Of a stretch of 64,000 bases of DNA, positions 1 to 8,689 are shown one piece after another. The notes beneath the pieces were generated by a model. It was given only the letters and a program-made list of their open reading frames with translations, had not been told where the DNA came from and ran no database searches. A program made the position numbers and the translations under genes. The stretch covers positions 124,001 to 188,000 of the forward strand of contig MEOH01000018.1 in assembly GCA_001769535.1 (NCBI GenBank). The letters run 5' to 3'. Source of the DNA: Bacteroidetes bacterium GWF2_38_335. GTDB taxonomy: Bacteria; Bacteroidota; Bacteroidia; Bacteroidales; GWF2-38-335. Position 1 is the stretch's first letter. Each line of letters starts with the position of its first letter.

Positions 1-267
1 TGCAAAAAAAAGAAAGTGAAAATTGTTTTTGACGAAAGAATTCAGAATGAACACAGTGAGTATGTATGGATTTTCAATTCCTTTTATTCAAAGGAAATAC
101 AAAGAAACGAAACTGAATTTAACTTCATAAAGCTAACTTTCGATGGGCATACAGGCATAATGGAAAAGAAAGCACTAAAATATTTCCAGACATACTTCGG
201 ATTAAGATTTATACCTAAATCCGGTTTTGATGAAAAAGAATTGATTTATCCTAAACTAGAATCTTAA
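1..267 (+). CDS. C-terminal fragment of an unrecognised protein (cut by window edge)
   Basis: The reading frame is open from the first base to the TAA at 265-267, so this is probably the 3' end of a longer gene and not an independent 83-residue protein starting at the GTG at 16. The visible part is rich in aromatic and charged residues with no motif I recognise. It ends 4 nt before the deacetylase-like gene, so the two are probably co-transcribed and it likely belongs to the same surface-polysaccharide operon. No function can be assigned from this fragment. Confidence 0.55.
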   Translation, partial: CKKKKVKIVFDERIQNEHSEYVWIFNSFYSKEIQRNETEFNFIKLTFDGHTGIMEKKALKYFQTYFGLRFIPKSGFDEKELIYPKLES

Positions 268-271
268 GAAA

Positions 272-1129
272 ATGAGTCTCACAATCTGCCTTAGTCACGA
301 TGTAGATCGGACAAGAAAAACTTTCCAGTATTTTTCTCATTCTGTTAAAGCTGTATTAAAGTTGGATTTTAGAAGTTTCTTTTATCAATTCGGATCAGTT
401 TTTTATGAAAACCCCTACTGGCAATTCGAAAAAATAATAGAAATTGAAAATTCCTACAACTTGAAATCAACATTCTTTTTTCTAAACGAAACCTATCCAT
501 TCAAACCTTTTGCAATAAAAACATGGCCGATATCTGTTGGATATTACAATATAAAATCAAAAAAAATCTCTGGTATTATCCAAAAACTTGACCAACAAGG
601 ATGGGAAATAGGACTGCATGGCTCATATAATTCTTATAAAGATTTTGAACTTCTACAAAAGGAAAAATCAGACCTTGAGGAAATTATTTCCCACAGAATC
701 CTGGGAATTCGGCAACATTTTTTAAACATGAATTCGGAGACCTGGGCTTTGCAAAAAAAAGCAGGATTTCTCTATGATTCATCTCTTGGATTCAGGGATA
801 AAGCAGGATATAAAAATGAAAAAACTGACATTTTTGAACCTGAAAGCCTCCCGGGTTTTTTTGTTGTTCCTATGTCATTAATGGATATGACGGTAATGAA
901 TAAAAAAGATCCTTGGGGTGAAACTGAAAAATTACTGGATTTTGCTGAAAAAAACAAAGCTATTGTTGTTGCCAATTGGCATCATAGGGTATTTAATCCC
1001 AAAGAATTTCCAAATTATCCAGATATTTACATTAAACTTATCAAAGAAGGCAAAAAGAGAAATGCCACATTTTTGACTATTGGCGAATATGTTCAAAACC
1101 AAATTATTAACAGAAGTGGAAAAATATAA
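272..1129 (+). CDS. Polysaccharide deacetylase-like (NodB-fold, CE4-related) protein
   Basis: This 285-residue protein begins with a beta strand leading into SHDVD (residues 8-12), the position of the metal-binding Asp pair of NodB-type deacetylases. It later has GLHGSYNS, which matches the His-containing second motif. The end of the domain carries a WHHR motif. Bacteroidota proteins of this type sit in capsule or exopolysaccharide loci and are presumed to remove acetyl groups from glycans; the substrate is unknown. There is no signal peptide, so it should be cytoplasmic. It lies 4 nt after the preceding frame and overlaps the following WecG/TagA gene by about 41 nt, so translational coupling is likely. 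The family call is fairly secure; catalytic activity is inferred. Confidence 0.7.
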   Translation: MSLTICLSHDVDRTRKTFQYFSHSVKAVLKLDFRSFFYQFGSVFYENPYWQFEKIIEIENSYNLKSTFFFLNETYPFKPFAIKTWPISVGYYNIKSKKISGIIQKLDQQGWEIGLHGSYNSYKDFELLQKEKSDLEEIISHRILGIRQHFLNMNSETWALQKKAGFLYDSSLGFRDKAGYKNEKTDIFEPESLPGFFVVPMSLMDMTVMNKKDPWGETEKLLDFAEKNKAIVVANWHHRVFNPKEFPNYPDIYIKLIKEGKKRNATFLTIGEYVQNQIINRSGKI

Positions 1130-1829
1130 TCTATTAAAATGTCCTTGTCTGGCGATATCAAGTTATAGCCAAGCTTATGAATATGTTTCAGAATTAATAA
1201 AGAGTAAAAGGGGTGGTTACACAGCTGCAATAAATGCACTAAAAATCCTTCAATACCGCAAAGACAAACAAACAAAAGAAATAATCGACAATGCAATTCT
1301 TCAAACACCCGATGGTTTCGGAGCATTAATTTCCTTCAAATGGTTACACAAAATAAAGGTCATAAAATTAGACTTGCCAGGTTTAGTCCTCGATATATCC
1401 AATAACACTAGTCTTCGTGTATTCCTTCTTGGCGCTTCAGAAGAAAACAATTTAGCAGCCGTAAATGGTATCGCCAACTTATACCCAAATATTATTGTGG
1501 CAGGCCGGCAAAACGGTTTTTTCAACAACCTCAATATGGTTGTTCATGCCATTCAAAATGCAAAACCCGACCTTGTGCTTATCGCAATGGGTTCTCCAAA
1601 ACAGGAAATACTAAGTGCAGAACTTCTTAAAAATTTTCCTGAAACCCTTTTTATCGGTTGCGGAGGGCGATTAGATATTCTTGCCGGAAAACTCAAACGC
1701 GCTCCAAATTGGTATATTAAAAATAACCTTGAGTGGTTTTATAGATTATGGAAACAACCAAAAAGAATTAAGCAACAAATTTTTTTATTTAAATTCCTTA
1801 TTATTCTTATAGTAAAAAAAATGTTTTAA
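1089..1829 (+). CDS. WecG/TagA/CpsF family glycosyltransferase (GT26)
   Basis: The 246-residue protein shows the family signature: LLGASEE, then the PDLVLIAMGSPKQE strand, then GCGGRLDILAGKLKRAPNW followed by LEWFYRLWKQP. GT26 enzymes transfer an N-acetylmannosamine-type sugar from a UDP donor to a lipid-linked acceptor on the cytoplasmic membrane, in wall teichoic acid, enterobacterial common antigen or exopolysaccharide assembly. The exact sugar cannot be read from sequence. I chose the ATG at 1089 over the in-frame TTG at 1080; either start lies inside the upstream deacetylase-like gene. The C-terminus ends in a hydrophobic, lysine-flanked helix that may be membrane-associated. A terminator follows directly. 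Confidence 0.88.
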   Translation: MFKTKLLTEVEKYNLLKCPCLAISSYSQAYEYVSELIKSKRGGYTAAINALKILQYRKDKQTKEIIDNAILQTPDGFGALISFKWLHKIKVIKLDLPGLVLDISNNTSLRVFLLGASEENNLAAVNGIANLYPNIIVAGRQNGFFNNLNMVVHAIQNAKPDLVLIAMGSPKQEILSAELLKNFPETLFIGCGGRLDILAGKLKRAPNWYIKNNLEWFYRLWKQPKRIKQQIFLFKFLIILIVKKMF

Positions 1830-1853
1830 ATAAAGTAAATATTCCTTTAAAGT

Positions 1854-1882
1854 TAAAAAAGCCGGTCACCCGGCTTTTTTTT
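1854..1882. terminator. Bidirectional intrinsic terminator between convergent genes
   Basis: An A-run, the arms GCCGG and CCGGC around TCAC, and a T-run form a hairpin with A/T tracts on both sides. It works in either orientation and lies exactly between the convergent WecG/TagA gene and the M6 protease gene, whose stop codon sits at the hairpin edge. Confidence 0.85.
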
Positions 1883-4800
1883 ATTCGCATTTAATAAATC
1901 GTATGACCTCCTTGGCATAGGAGCATTCAATATTTACAAAATAAATTCCTGTTTTTAAATCAGCAACATCAAATTCAATTTCGTTATGACCATTGTTTCC
2001 CATTGTAGCAATAGATCTTAATTTTCTTCCTGAAATGTCCACAATTGAAATTGAAAACTCACTTTCAACATCAGCATTAAATGCCACTTTTAAATTTGAC
2101 ACAACAGGATTTGGGTAAACATTACAGCTAATATCCAAAACATTAATATTTTCACTTATAATGCTTTCCTTGCTCGAAGAAGTAGTAAAATTAACTGTGC
2201 TTGAGTAAGCTGAATATACTCCGCCATTATAGGTTCTTAACCTGCAATTATAATTTGTAGCAGGCAAAAGACCTGTTAAGGTGTATGGGCTTGTTGTACT
2301 AGTTTTGTATGACCAGGATGTTGCACTTTCCTTTTTGTAATAAATAATATAATTGGTAGCACCTTCGCCATCCCATGATATTGTAGCTGTTGTGGCAGTG
2401 GTTGCATCAACTAAAACATTTGACGCAATAACCGGAGCACCATCGAGTGTTGTGAATGTAACTGTACTGGTATATGGAGTGTAAACACCGGCATTTAAAG
2501 TCCTAAGCCTACAATTGTAATTAGTGTTTGGCTCAAGGTTATTCATCAAATATGGACTTGAAGTGCTTGAAAAATATGCCCAACTTGTAGCTCCAACTTT
2601 TTGATAATAAATAATATAATTGGTAGCTCCTTCTCCATCCCAGGAAATTGTTGCGGTTGTTGCGGTGATTCCTTCAACAGCCACATTCGTAGCAACGACG
2701 GGGGCACCGTCCTGAGTTGTGAAATTTACAGTGCTTGTGTAAGATGAATATATCCCTCCATTATAAGTCTTTAATCTACAATTGTAATTGGTGTTTGGCT
2801 CAAGGTTATTAATTACATAAGGACTTGAAGTACTTGTATTGTATGTCCAGGTAGTTGCCCCTACTTTTTGAAAATAAATAATATAATTTGTTGCCCCTTC
2901 TCCATCCCAGGAAATTGTTGCACTAGTTGGAGTTGTACCTTCAACAGTAATATTGGTTGCAATTATACCAATCATAGTAACATTTTGAGTAACATTTTGA
3001 TCCACAACATCAAGAGTTCCTCCTGTACTGTTATAATTTGCTGCTGATATACTATATGGAAGAAGGGTGCCAACATTTACATTAGTAAATATTGTTTGTC
3101 CTGATAAATTGGTAGGTTGTGTTAATCCATTAAATGTAACACTTGCCCCTTCAATAGGACTTGTCCCATCACTAACATTAAAAGTAACGCTATAAGTAGA
3201 AACTCCAGCAACAATATTTAATGAATAATCCTCTGTTTCCCCCCATTCCTGAGCATGATCAACATCACAAGCTCCAGGGTCTCCGTTATATTCCATATTT
3301 ATTCTCATGCGTGTACTCCCAAGCGTTGCACCTTCAGGAATAGTAATATTCTGACTTAATACCCCGGCAGTAACATTTGTAATATCGCCTAAATCATAAG
3401 CTTCTTCTGCATCAAAAGTATAACTCTTATCCCAATCAAAATATGCCCAGCAATGGTCTGTATAAGCCCCTAAAGTATTAATAGTAACCGATAAAAGATG
3501 CGTACTGTTTAAATTAACATCTGTAGATTGAGCAGTATAATCTCCATATCCACTTGCTGATTCATCACCTGAGGCATTGTTAATAGTATTAAAAGTAACA
3601 TTTAGTATGTATTCACTTCCCGCTGATGTGTATGTAGAAGCACAATATGAAGGTGCCTCAACGCTATAACTATATGCAGGCGTTGTTGTTGTTTCATCTG
3701 TATTATCTGTTGCTTCTATCTTATAATATACAGTGGTTCCAATTGTTTGTGCAGGAATCAACGTGCTGGTTTGATAGGTGTTTCCTCCTGTTAAGGTCAT
3801 ATTAATAACATTCCCGTAGGTTACTCCATCTGTGCACCATAAACATTTTGCTGTATTGATTGTTCCGTTATCTGTAATATCTGCAGATACCCCAACAGTA
3901 CTGGATTCGTAAACAGGATCAGGACTATGAACTACATTAACAATTGTAGGCGCTGAGGAACCTCCCATAAAATCAAAATAGATTACTTGTGATGTTTCCG
4001 ATATGTTTGTTATTGGCTTACTTGTATTTGCAGGTGCCCAGGATTGTGCACTTGGAGTAGTGCCATCTGTAAAACTTGTTGCTCCTGCCGGAAATGCATC
4101 TCCGGCTCCGTGAGCTATTGTACCATCTGCTTCTTCCATATCCATTCCCTGGTGAGTCGGATCGCAATTAATGCAATTTCCCGCACCTTCAATATAGTTC
4201 TCATCTACATGATAAATCAATAATCCATGTCCGGGTAAATAGGCATCAAAACCAATCTGCTGCCTGTTTTCTATTACAAAAAATTCATTGGTTGTTGTGG
4301 TTGCATATTTATATGCCACCTGATTGTTTTCTACATTGGGCATAGTAATTGAAGCTGCTGTGGTTAATGCGGGCAAAGCAATCCAATTCAGTAAATATTT
4401 AGCATAGGCATTATGATGTGCCGGCGAACTTCCACCGTTATTATATGATCCTCCAGCCATGCAGTCCCAATTACCCAAATCTTCAGATTCTCCTCCTGAT
4501 TCCGCATAATCAGTATCATACCAATCGGGTAATCCCAAATTATGTCCAAATTCATGGCAAAGTACTCCAATTTTACCCATGGCTCCCCAACTTGTCTCAG
4601 GGTTCATAGTATAAGCTTGAATATTAACTCCGTCATAGTTACGGGCATTGGCACCATACAAGCCCCAACTGTGTGACCAAATATTCGACAAATCTCCTTG
4701 TTCAGCGCCATCTCCCTGATGTATTACCATTACACCATCTACATATCCATTTCCGTCATTGTCAAATATTGAAAAATTAACACCGCCAGCTTCTGCTGCA

Positions 4801-5534
4801 TCTACTGCTTCTGCAGCTAATGCTTGTTTTCTTGCACCATCAGGGTCATTCTCTTTTCCATAATAATCATGAGGATTGGCAGCTGTGTACCATCCAACAA
4901 CTGTTGAATTTACAGTTAAATCTCCGTAAGAAGTTTCAAGATAATACTCTTGAAATGATCCTGTCCCATTATATCCTGCTTGATTCATCATATTGTTAAA
5001 ATTCGATTGAGGAAATGTCGCAGCAGCATCGGGAAATTGAATCAATATTACCAGCAAATTTCTCGTTCCTGAAGTAGGAAACGCCTTTGCTGATCCAGAT
5101 TTTGAATCTGGTTGATAATCTGAACGAAGTTGTTCAATTTTCTCTGAACTAAAAGGAATGCCTTTGTTCCTGTTGGTAAGATATGCCTTTTCAACAGACG
5201 TCTTTTTTTCATTATCCGAACTAACCAAAACTCCTGAAGGAATGAGGTCCCCATTAGAATTATTGTCAGCATATTCAAAATAACCAGATGCGTTTTTTAT
5301 GATTGCATATCCCTCTTTCGATTCACACCAGTTTACAGCACCATCCCCTTTTTGAAAAAAAGTAATTGTGGTACCATTTGGTTGAATATATCTGATTTCA
5401 TGAGGGTCTGCCGGAACTCCAAAACTTTTCGCTATAAATTTTAGTTTACTTTCCCCTGTATCTTGTGAAAACATCAGATAAGGCAGAGCCAGAAAGAAAC
5501 ATGATAAAATTAATGTTATTGTAATTTTTTTCAT
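1881..5534 (-). CDS. Secreted M6-family metalloprotease with GEVED-like, FN3 and T9SS sorting domains
   Basis: This 1217-residue exoprotein starts with a clear signal peptide (MKKITITLILSCFFLALPYLMFS). The peptidase domain of the immune-inhibitor-A type (M6) follows, with the zinc motif HEFGHNLGLPDW at residues 327-338 and the downstream NWDCMAGGSY segment. A GEVED-like region ending in EWGETEDYSLNI lies near 750-770. Three fibronectin type III repeats of about 90 residues, very alike, fill roughly 858-1120. The last 85 or so residues, beginning CNVYPNPVVSNL, are a T9SS type A sorting domain, so export and surface attachment or release through T9SS is expected. The protein probably degrades extracellular protein. 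It is monocistronic, with a terminator on one side and the repeat array on the other. Confidence 0.92.
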   Translation of the reverse strand: MKKITITLILSCFFLALPYLMFSQDTGESKLKFIAKSFGVPADPHEIRYIQPNGTTITFFQKGDGAVNWCESKEGYAIIKNASGYFEYADNNSNGDLIPSGVLVSSDNEKKTSVEKAYLTNRNKGIPFSSEKIEQLRSDYQPDSKSGSAKAFPTSGTRNLLVILIQFPDAAATFPQSNFNNMMNQAGYNGTGSFQEYYLETSYGDLTVNSTVVGWYTAANPHDYYGKENDPDGARKQALAAEAVDAAEAGGVNFSIFDNDGNGYVDGVMVIHQGDGAEQGDLSNIWSHSWGLYGANARNYDGVNIQAYTMNPETSWGAMGKIGVLCHEFGHNLGLPDWYDTDYAESGGESEDLGNWDCMAGGSYNNGGSSPAHHNAYAKYLLNWIALPALTTAASITMPNVENNQVAYKYATTTTNEFFVIENRQQIGFDAYLPGHGLLIYHVDENYIEGAGNCINCDPTHQGMDMEEADGTIAHGAGDAFPAGATSFTDGTTPSAQSWAPANTSKPITNISETSQVIYFDFMGGSSAPTIVNVVHSPDPVYESSTVGVSADITDNGTINTAKCLWCTDGVTYGNVINMTLTGGNTYQTSTLIPAQTIGTTVYYKIEATDNTDETTTTPAYSYSVEAPSYCASTYTSAGSEYILNVTFNTINNASGDESASGYGDYTAQSTDVNLNSTHLLSVTINTLGAYTDHCWAYFDWDKSYTFDAEEAYDLGDITNVTAGVLSQNITIPEGATLGSTRMRINMEYNGDPGACDVDHAQEWGETEDYSLNIVAGVSTYSVTFNVSDGTSPIEGASVTFNGLTQPTNLSGQTIFTNVNVGTLLPYSISAANYNSTGGTLDVVDQNVTQNVTMIGIIATNITVEGTTPTSATISWDGEGATNYIIYFQKVGATTWTYNTSTSSPYVINNLEPNTNYNCRLKTYNGGIYSSYTSTVNFTTQDGAPVVATNVAVEGITATTATISWDGEGATNYIIYYQKVGATSWAYFSSTSSPYLMNNLEPNTNYNCRLRTLNAGVYTPYTSTVTFTTLDGAPVIASNVLVDATTATTATISWDGEGATNYIIYYKKESATSWSYKTSTTSPYTLTGLLPATNYNCRLRTYNGGVYSAYSSTVNFTTSSSKESIISENINVLDISCNVYPNPVVSNLKVAFNADVESEFSISIVDISGRKLRSIATMGNNGHNEIEFDVADLKTGIYFVNIECSYAKEVIRFIKCE
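2180..2960 (-). repeat. Three tandem FN3-coding repeats of about 270 bp inside the M6 protease gene
   Basis: Three consecutive units encode the phrase ATISWDGEGATNYIIY with nearly the same flanks (PNTNYNCRL, FTT). Similarity is visible in the DNA as well as the protein, so the units duplicated recently or are being homogenised by recombination. Confidence 0.85.
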
Positions 5535-5639
5535 ATTAAGAAGATATTAATTTATTAAACAGTTTTTGTTACAAGAAATATTTTACGAAAATGAAATAAA
5601 ATGGTTTCAATTTTAATGAAAATTGAAAAGGGCTGAAGA

Positions 5640-5931
5640 GATCATTACGCTGCGCTCATGATGACCCCACTTCGAATATTTTTTATGTTTTTTCTCTAAG
5701 CGTAAACAACCTTGTTTACCGGTCATTGCGATCCGCTAGCCAGCGGAGTAGCAACCTCTCCAATCAAACCGTAAACCCTTCAAAACCCTCTTTCAATAAA
5801 CCCCTCGCCAATCCTCAGCAGATCATTACGCTTCGCTCATGATGACCCCGCTTCGAATGTTTTGTTCATTTTTACCTTACCGAAAACAAATATGTTTACC
5901 GGTCATTGCGAGCGCAGCGTCGCAACCTCCC
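5640..5931. repeat. Composite palindromic repeat units 1 and 2
   Basis: Each unit has module A at 5640 and 5821, with arms ATCAT and ATGAT around a TACGCT-type core. About 50 bp of T-rich sequence and a conserved AACAA-TTTACC segment follow. Module B comes last, at 5721-5758 and 5901-5927. In unit 1, module B has arms CCGCT and AGCGG; in unit 2 it has TTGCGA and TCGCAA. Unit 2 runs to within a few bases of the stop codon of the GIY-YIG gene. I see no coding sequence in 5535-5931. Confidence 0.8.
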
Positions 5932-6231
5932 CTACCCAACACTAAGCCCCTCAAACAAATCCCTCCACTCCACATTCGTCCCATTAATCAACTCCTCCTT
6001 CCGCTTCCTCGAATACTTCTTAATCTGTTTCTCCCGATCAATAGCTAGTTGCATTGAAGGCAAAACCTCATAATACATCAAATAAAACAAATTGTACTTA
6101 GCTGTAAAAGAATGAGGATGCTTCTTAGCCCTGTGTTCCAAAACTCTGTTTACCAAATCATTTGTAACACCAACATACAGCACGTTTTTGTGCTTGTTTG
6201 TCAATATATAAACACATTTGCCAATTTTCAT
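5932..6231 (-). CDS. GIY-YIG domain nuclease family protein (UPF0213/YhbQ-like)
   Basis: A 99-residue single-domain protein. It has CVYILTN near residue 7, a variant GIY element, and VLYVGVTNDLVNRVLEH about ten residues later, which gives the YIG-like strand and conserved Arg and His. IDREKQIKKYSRKRKEELI then supplies the conserved Glu region. This is the stand-alone GIY-YIG family common in Bacteroidota. Members are putative structure-specific or repeat-associated nucleases, but the physiological role is mostly unknown. The gene is wrapped on both sides by copies of the same palindromic repeat, which is unusual and suggests it moved or was amplified together with those repeats. Family call is secure; role is inferred. 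Confidence 0.88.
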   Translation of the reverse strand: MKIGKCVYILTNKHKNVLYVGVTNDLVNRVLEHRAKKHPHSFTAKYNLFYLMYYEVLPSMQLAIDREKQIKKYSRKRKEELINGTNVEWRDLFEGLSVG

Positions 6232-6239
6232 TTAGCAAA

Positions 6240-6520
6240 CATAATAATTTGTTTTGTATTTATCATTGCCGCAAACAACATTGTATCCGGGTCATTGCGA
6301 GCGCAGCGTCGCAACCTCCTAATCAAACCGAAAGCACAATCAAAACATTCTCCAACAAGCCCTTCTGCCAATCCTCAGCTGATCATTACGCTGCGCTCAT
6401 GATGACCCTGCTTTGAACATTTTTTACGTTTTTTACCTTACCGAAAACAACCTTGTTTACGGGTCATTGCGATCCGCTAGCCAGCGGAGTAGCAACCTCT
6501 CCAATCAAACCGTAAACCCC
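6240..6520. repeat. Composite palindromic repeat units 3 and 4
   Basis: Unit 3 has a diverged module A and a clear module B (6290-6315, arms TTGCGA and TCGCAA). Unit 4 has module A at 6381-6407 and the CCGCT/AGCGG form of module B at 6461-6499. Both match units 1 and 2 on the other side of the GIY-YIG gene. Unit 4 runs directly into the stop codon of the glycosyltransferase gene. Confidence 0.8.
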
Positions 6521-7597
6521 TTACCCCCCTTCAATCACCCCCAAATACTTCTCCGCAATCTTAATCCAATCATACTCCTTTTTTATCTTTTCTAAATTCA
6601 TTTGCTTCCATATATCTCTATCAGGATTTACGATATCAATTCCTTTAAAAACCTTACTAAGATCATCAATATCACTAAAATAAAATGCGTTTTCCCCTAA
6701 AACACCTTTGTTAAATTCATTTCTATGTGCAATAATTAATGCCCCGGCAGCCATCGTCTCTAACAATGAAGGGTTGGTTCCGCCAACACTATGCCCGTGA
6801 ATGCATGCTGAAGAATATTGCCTTAAATCAGCAAGTTTCTGGTAATCATATAACCCTTCAATAAAAACAAGATTCGCGTTTGCATTTGTGTTTTTTGAAT
6901 TTATTTTTTTGTTTGAAATCACAACTAACTTTCTGTCAGAATTGGAATTACTCCAGGCACGAATTATTGTGTCAATCTGATTGTCAGGATCATCCCTGGC
7001 AACAGTAAGAAAATAGTTGTCTTCTTCAAGTTTGAATTTTTGCAGTATTTCAGAAGAAAAACCAACCGGAATATCTGCTCCATAAGGAATGTAAATGGCT
7101 TCTTTATTATAGGAGGAAAATAGATATTCCTTAATTCCGGGATGGTCGGCAATAAGGACATCAGCAATTTTTACAGCAATTTTTTCTGATTTCATTAGAA
7201 TGTGCTTTGAAATGGAATGGTATTTTTTTCTTTTCCACTCCATGCCATCCATGTTTACAATTATTTCCGTTTCTTTTCTGTTAAGATACTTAAGCGCAAA
7301 AGCAGAAGTCCCATATCCACAAACAATCACCGCATCACATCTCTCTTTAATTGCATGTTTAATACAGATGTAATCGTAATAAAAATGGGCAGCACCTTTT
7401 AGAATTTTTTCATGACAAGTTTTTCTTATAATCTTAACCCCTTCAAAATATTGTTCTTTGTAGGGATGATAGTTAGGATTATAAACAAGAACCTCATGCC
7501 CATTCGCCACTAATAAAACAGAAAGCTTTTCGGCAAATTGTTCAAATCCCCCGTATTGATTTGGAATACCTCTTGTACCGGCAATTGCAATTTTCAT
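6521..7597 (-). CDS. GT4-type glycosyltransferase with DUF1972 N-terminal domain
   Basis: The 358-residue protein starts with MKIAIAGTRGIPNQYGGFEQFAEKL, the hallmark of the DUF1972 N-terminal domain of rhamnosyl- and related transferases. It ends in a GT4 C-terminal domain with GHSVGGTNPSLLETMAAG, which holds the nucleotide-sugar-binding Glu. It probably adds a sugar to a lipid-linked surface polysaccharide in the cytoplasm; donor and acceptor are unknown. Its start overlaps the stop of the NTP_transf_5 gene by 4 nt (ATGA), so the two are translationally coupled. The last codons (IEGG, then TAA) are flush with a palindromic repeat unit, so the natural C-terminus may have been altered by the insertion. 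Confidence 0.9.
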   Translation of the reverse strand: MKIAIAGTRGIPNQYGGFEQFAEKLSVLLVANGHEVLVYNPNYHPYKEQYFEGVKIIRKTCHEKILKGAAHFYYDYICIKHAIKERCDAVIVCGYGTSAFALKYLNRKETEIIVNMDGMEWKRKKYHSISKHILMKSEKIAVKIADVLIADHPGIKEYLFSSYNKEAIYIPYGADIPVGFSSEILQKFKLEEDNYFLTVARDDPDNQIDTIIRAWSNSNSDRKLVVISNKKINSKNTNANANLVFIEGLYDYQKLADLRQYSSACIHGHSVGGTNPSLLETMAAGALIIAHRNEFNKGVLGENAFYFSDIDDLSKVFKGIDIVNPDRDIWKQMNLEKIKKEYDWIKIAEKYLGVIEGG

Positions 7598-8631
7598 TTT
7601 TCGAAATTAATTCTTTTTGACGGGTTATAAAACAGTCTCATAAACCTTAATCTCAGAAGTTCTTTCTTGTATTCTGCTGAACGACTTAATGAAAAGAGGT
7701 AAAAGGATTTATTTACTTTATCCCAAACAGATGCTTTTCTTTTGGCAAGTGTTTTCAGGCAAAGTACTCCGGTTTTAGAATGGTTTTTATTATCGTCACC
7801 ATTATTTTTCATTAGCCAGTCAAGTGATTCAAAAATGCCGGTTAAGGATTTTTGATGATCACTAATGATTTCAAAATCTAATCCTTCAAGTTGAATTTGG
7901 AACAGGTCTTTAATCCATTGTAATTCATTCCATTGATGAACCGTTCCATGCAAAGCAAAATAATAAGACGCAAAAGTTTTTCTGGTTGTTTTAACATCAA
8001 ATCCTGAGATATTGATTCTTTCAGTTTGAGTAAACAAACTGTTATAATCCACAGGCAGTAAGTGGATATTTGAAAATAATTGCCAGTGAATTTCAACTTT
8101 AACTTTTCCCTCACGATTAACAAACTCAGCATTGTGATTTACCTTCTTAAGTTTATCTAAAGGAGTTTTGTTAATACACTTATAGTTTAGCAATCCCATT
8201 ATTTGAGAGACCTTTTCAATATCATCGGGCATCACAAAAATATCCAGGTCCCTGAAATCCCTTCCTGCCAAATCATTATATAACTGCAATGCCAGGACAG
8301 GGCCTTTCATGGTAAACCAGGGAATGTTTTCTTCCTCAAGTTTTTTCCCGATTCTGATCAGTTCATTTGTGAGCAAAAGAGCTCTTTTTGTAATTTTATT
8401 CTGGTTTTCTTTAATGCGCTCCACCACCCCCTCAGGCACCCCGTCCCCATGCTCCTTCAAATACCGGTAAACCGCCGGCGTCACCCGATGCCGTTTCATC
8501 CACTGCAAAAAAACCTCCCAGTCAACGGCCTTAATCAACTCCTCTTTTGTCCACCGCTCACTGCCGCACATCACCAGCAGGAGCTTGAGCTCCGGAGGAT
8601 AGGATTCGATGATTTTCTGCAGTTTGTTCAT
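7594..8631 (-). CDS. Uncharacterised nucleotidyltransferase (NTP_transf_5 family)
   Basis: The 345-residue protein has an N-terminal helical region and then MKGPVLALQLYND followed by GRDFRDLDIFV (residues 108-133). This is the KG...R...DxD arrangement of the polymerase-beta-like NTP_transf_5 family, with D128 and D130 as likely metal ligands. Substrates of this family are unknown. Members occur in polysaccharide loci and frequently in lasso-peptide/RiPP loci beside B2 proteases. Here both contexts apply: it is coupled to a glycosyltransferase downstream, and a B2-like gene lies about 3 kb away. A -7 box sits only 4 nt before the ATG, so the transcript may be almost leaderless. Confidence 0.82.
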   Translation of the reverse strand: MNKLQKIIESYPPELKLLLVMCGSERWTKEELIKAVDWEVFLQWMKRHRVTPAVYRYLKEHGDGVPEGVVERIKENQNKITKRALLLTNELIRIGKKLEEENIPWFTMKGPVLALQLYNDLAGRDFRDLDIFVMPDDIEKVSQIMGLLNYKCINKTPLDKLKKVNHNAEFVNREGKVKVEIHWQLFSNIHLLPVDYNSLFTQTERINISGFDVKTTRKTFASYYFALHGTVHQWNELQWIKDLFQIQLEGLDFEIISDHQKSLTGIFESLDWLMKNNGDDNKNHSKTGVLCLKTLAKRKASVWDKVNKSFYLFSLSRSAEYKKELLRLRFMRLFYNPSKRINFEK

Positions 8632-8635
8632 GGTA

Positions 8636-8643
8636 CAAATATA
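8636..8643 (-). promoter_or_regulatory. -7 box TATATTTG of the NTP_transf_5 gene
   Basis: On the minus strand TATATTTG fits the Bacteroidota TAnnTTTG consensus. It ends 4 nt before the ATG at 8631, which predicts a very short or absent leader. I see no convincing -33 TTTG partner. Confidence 0.5.
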
Positions 8644-8689
8644 GGAAAAGATAATTCCTTTTGGGAAAATCGAATATTGGAAATGGGAT

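Noticed and set aside
1080-1088. TTG start for the WecG/TagA gene
   Set aside because: The ATG three codons later is a more likely start; both lie in the preceding gene, so no spacing argument favours TTG.
5640-6520. Possible CRISPR array in the module A/B repeats
   Set aside because: Spacing is irregular (about 180, then over 400 bp), a gene lies inside, and units have internal hairpins unlike CRISPR repeats.
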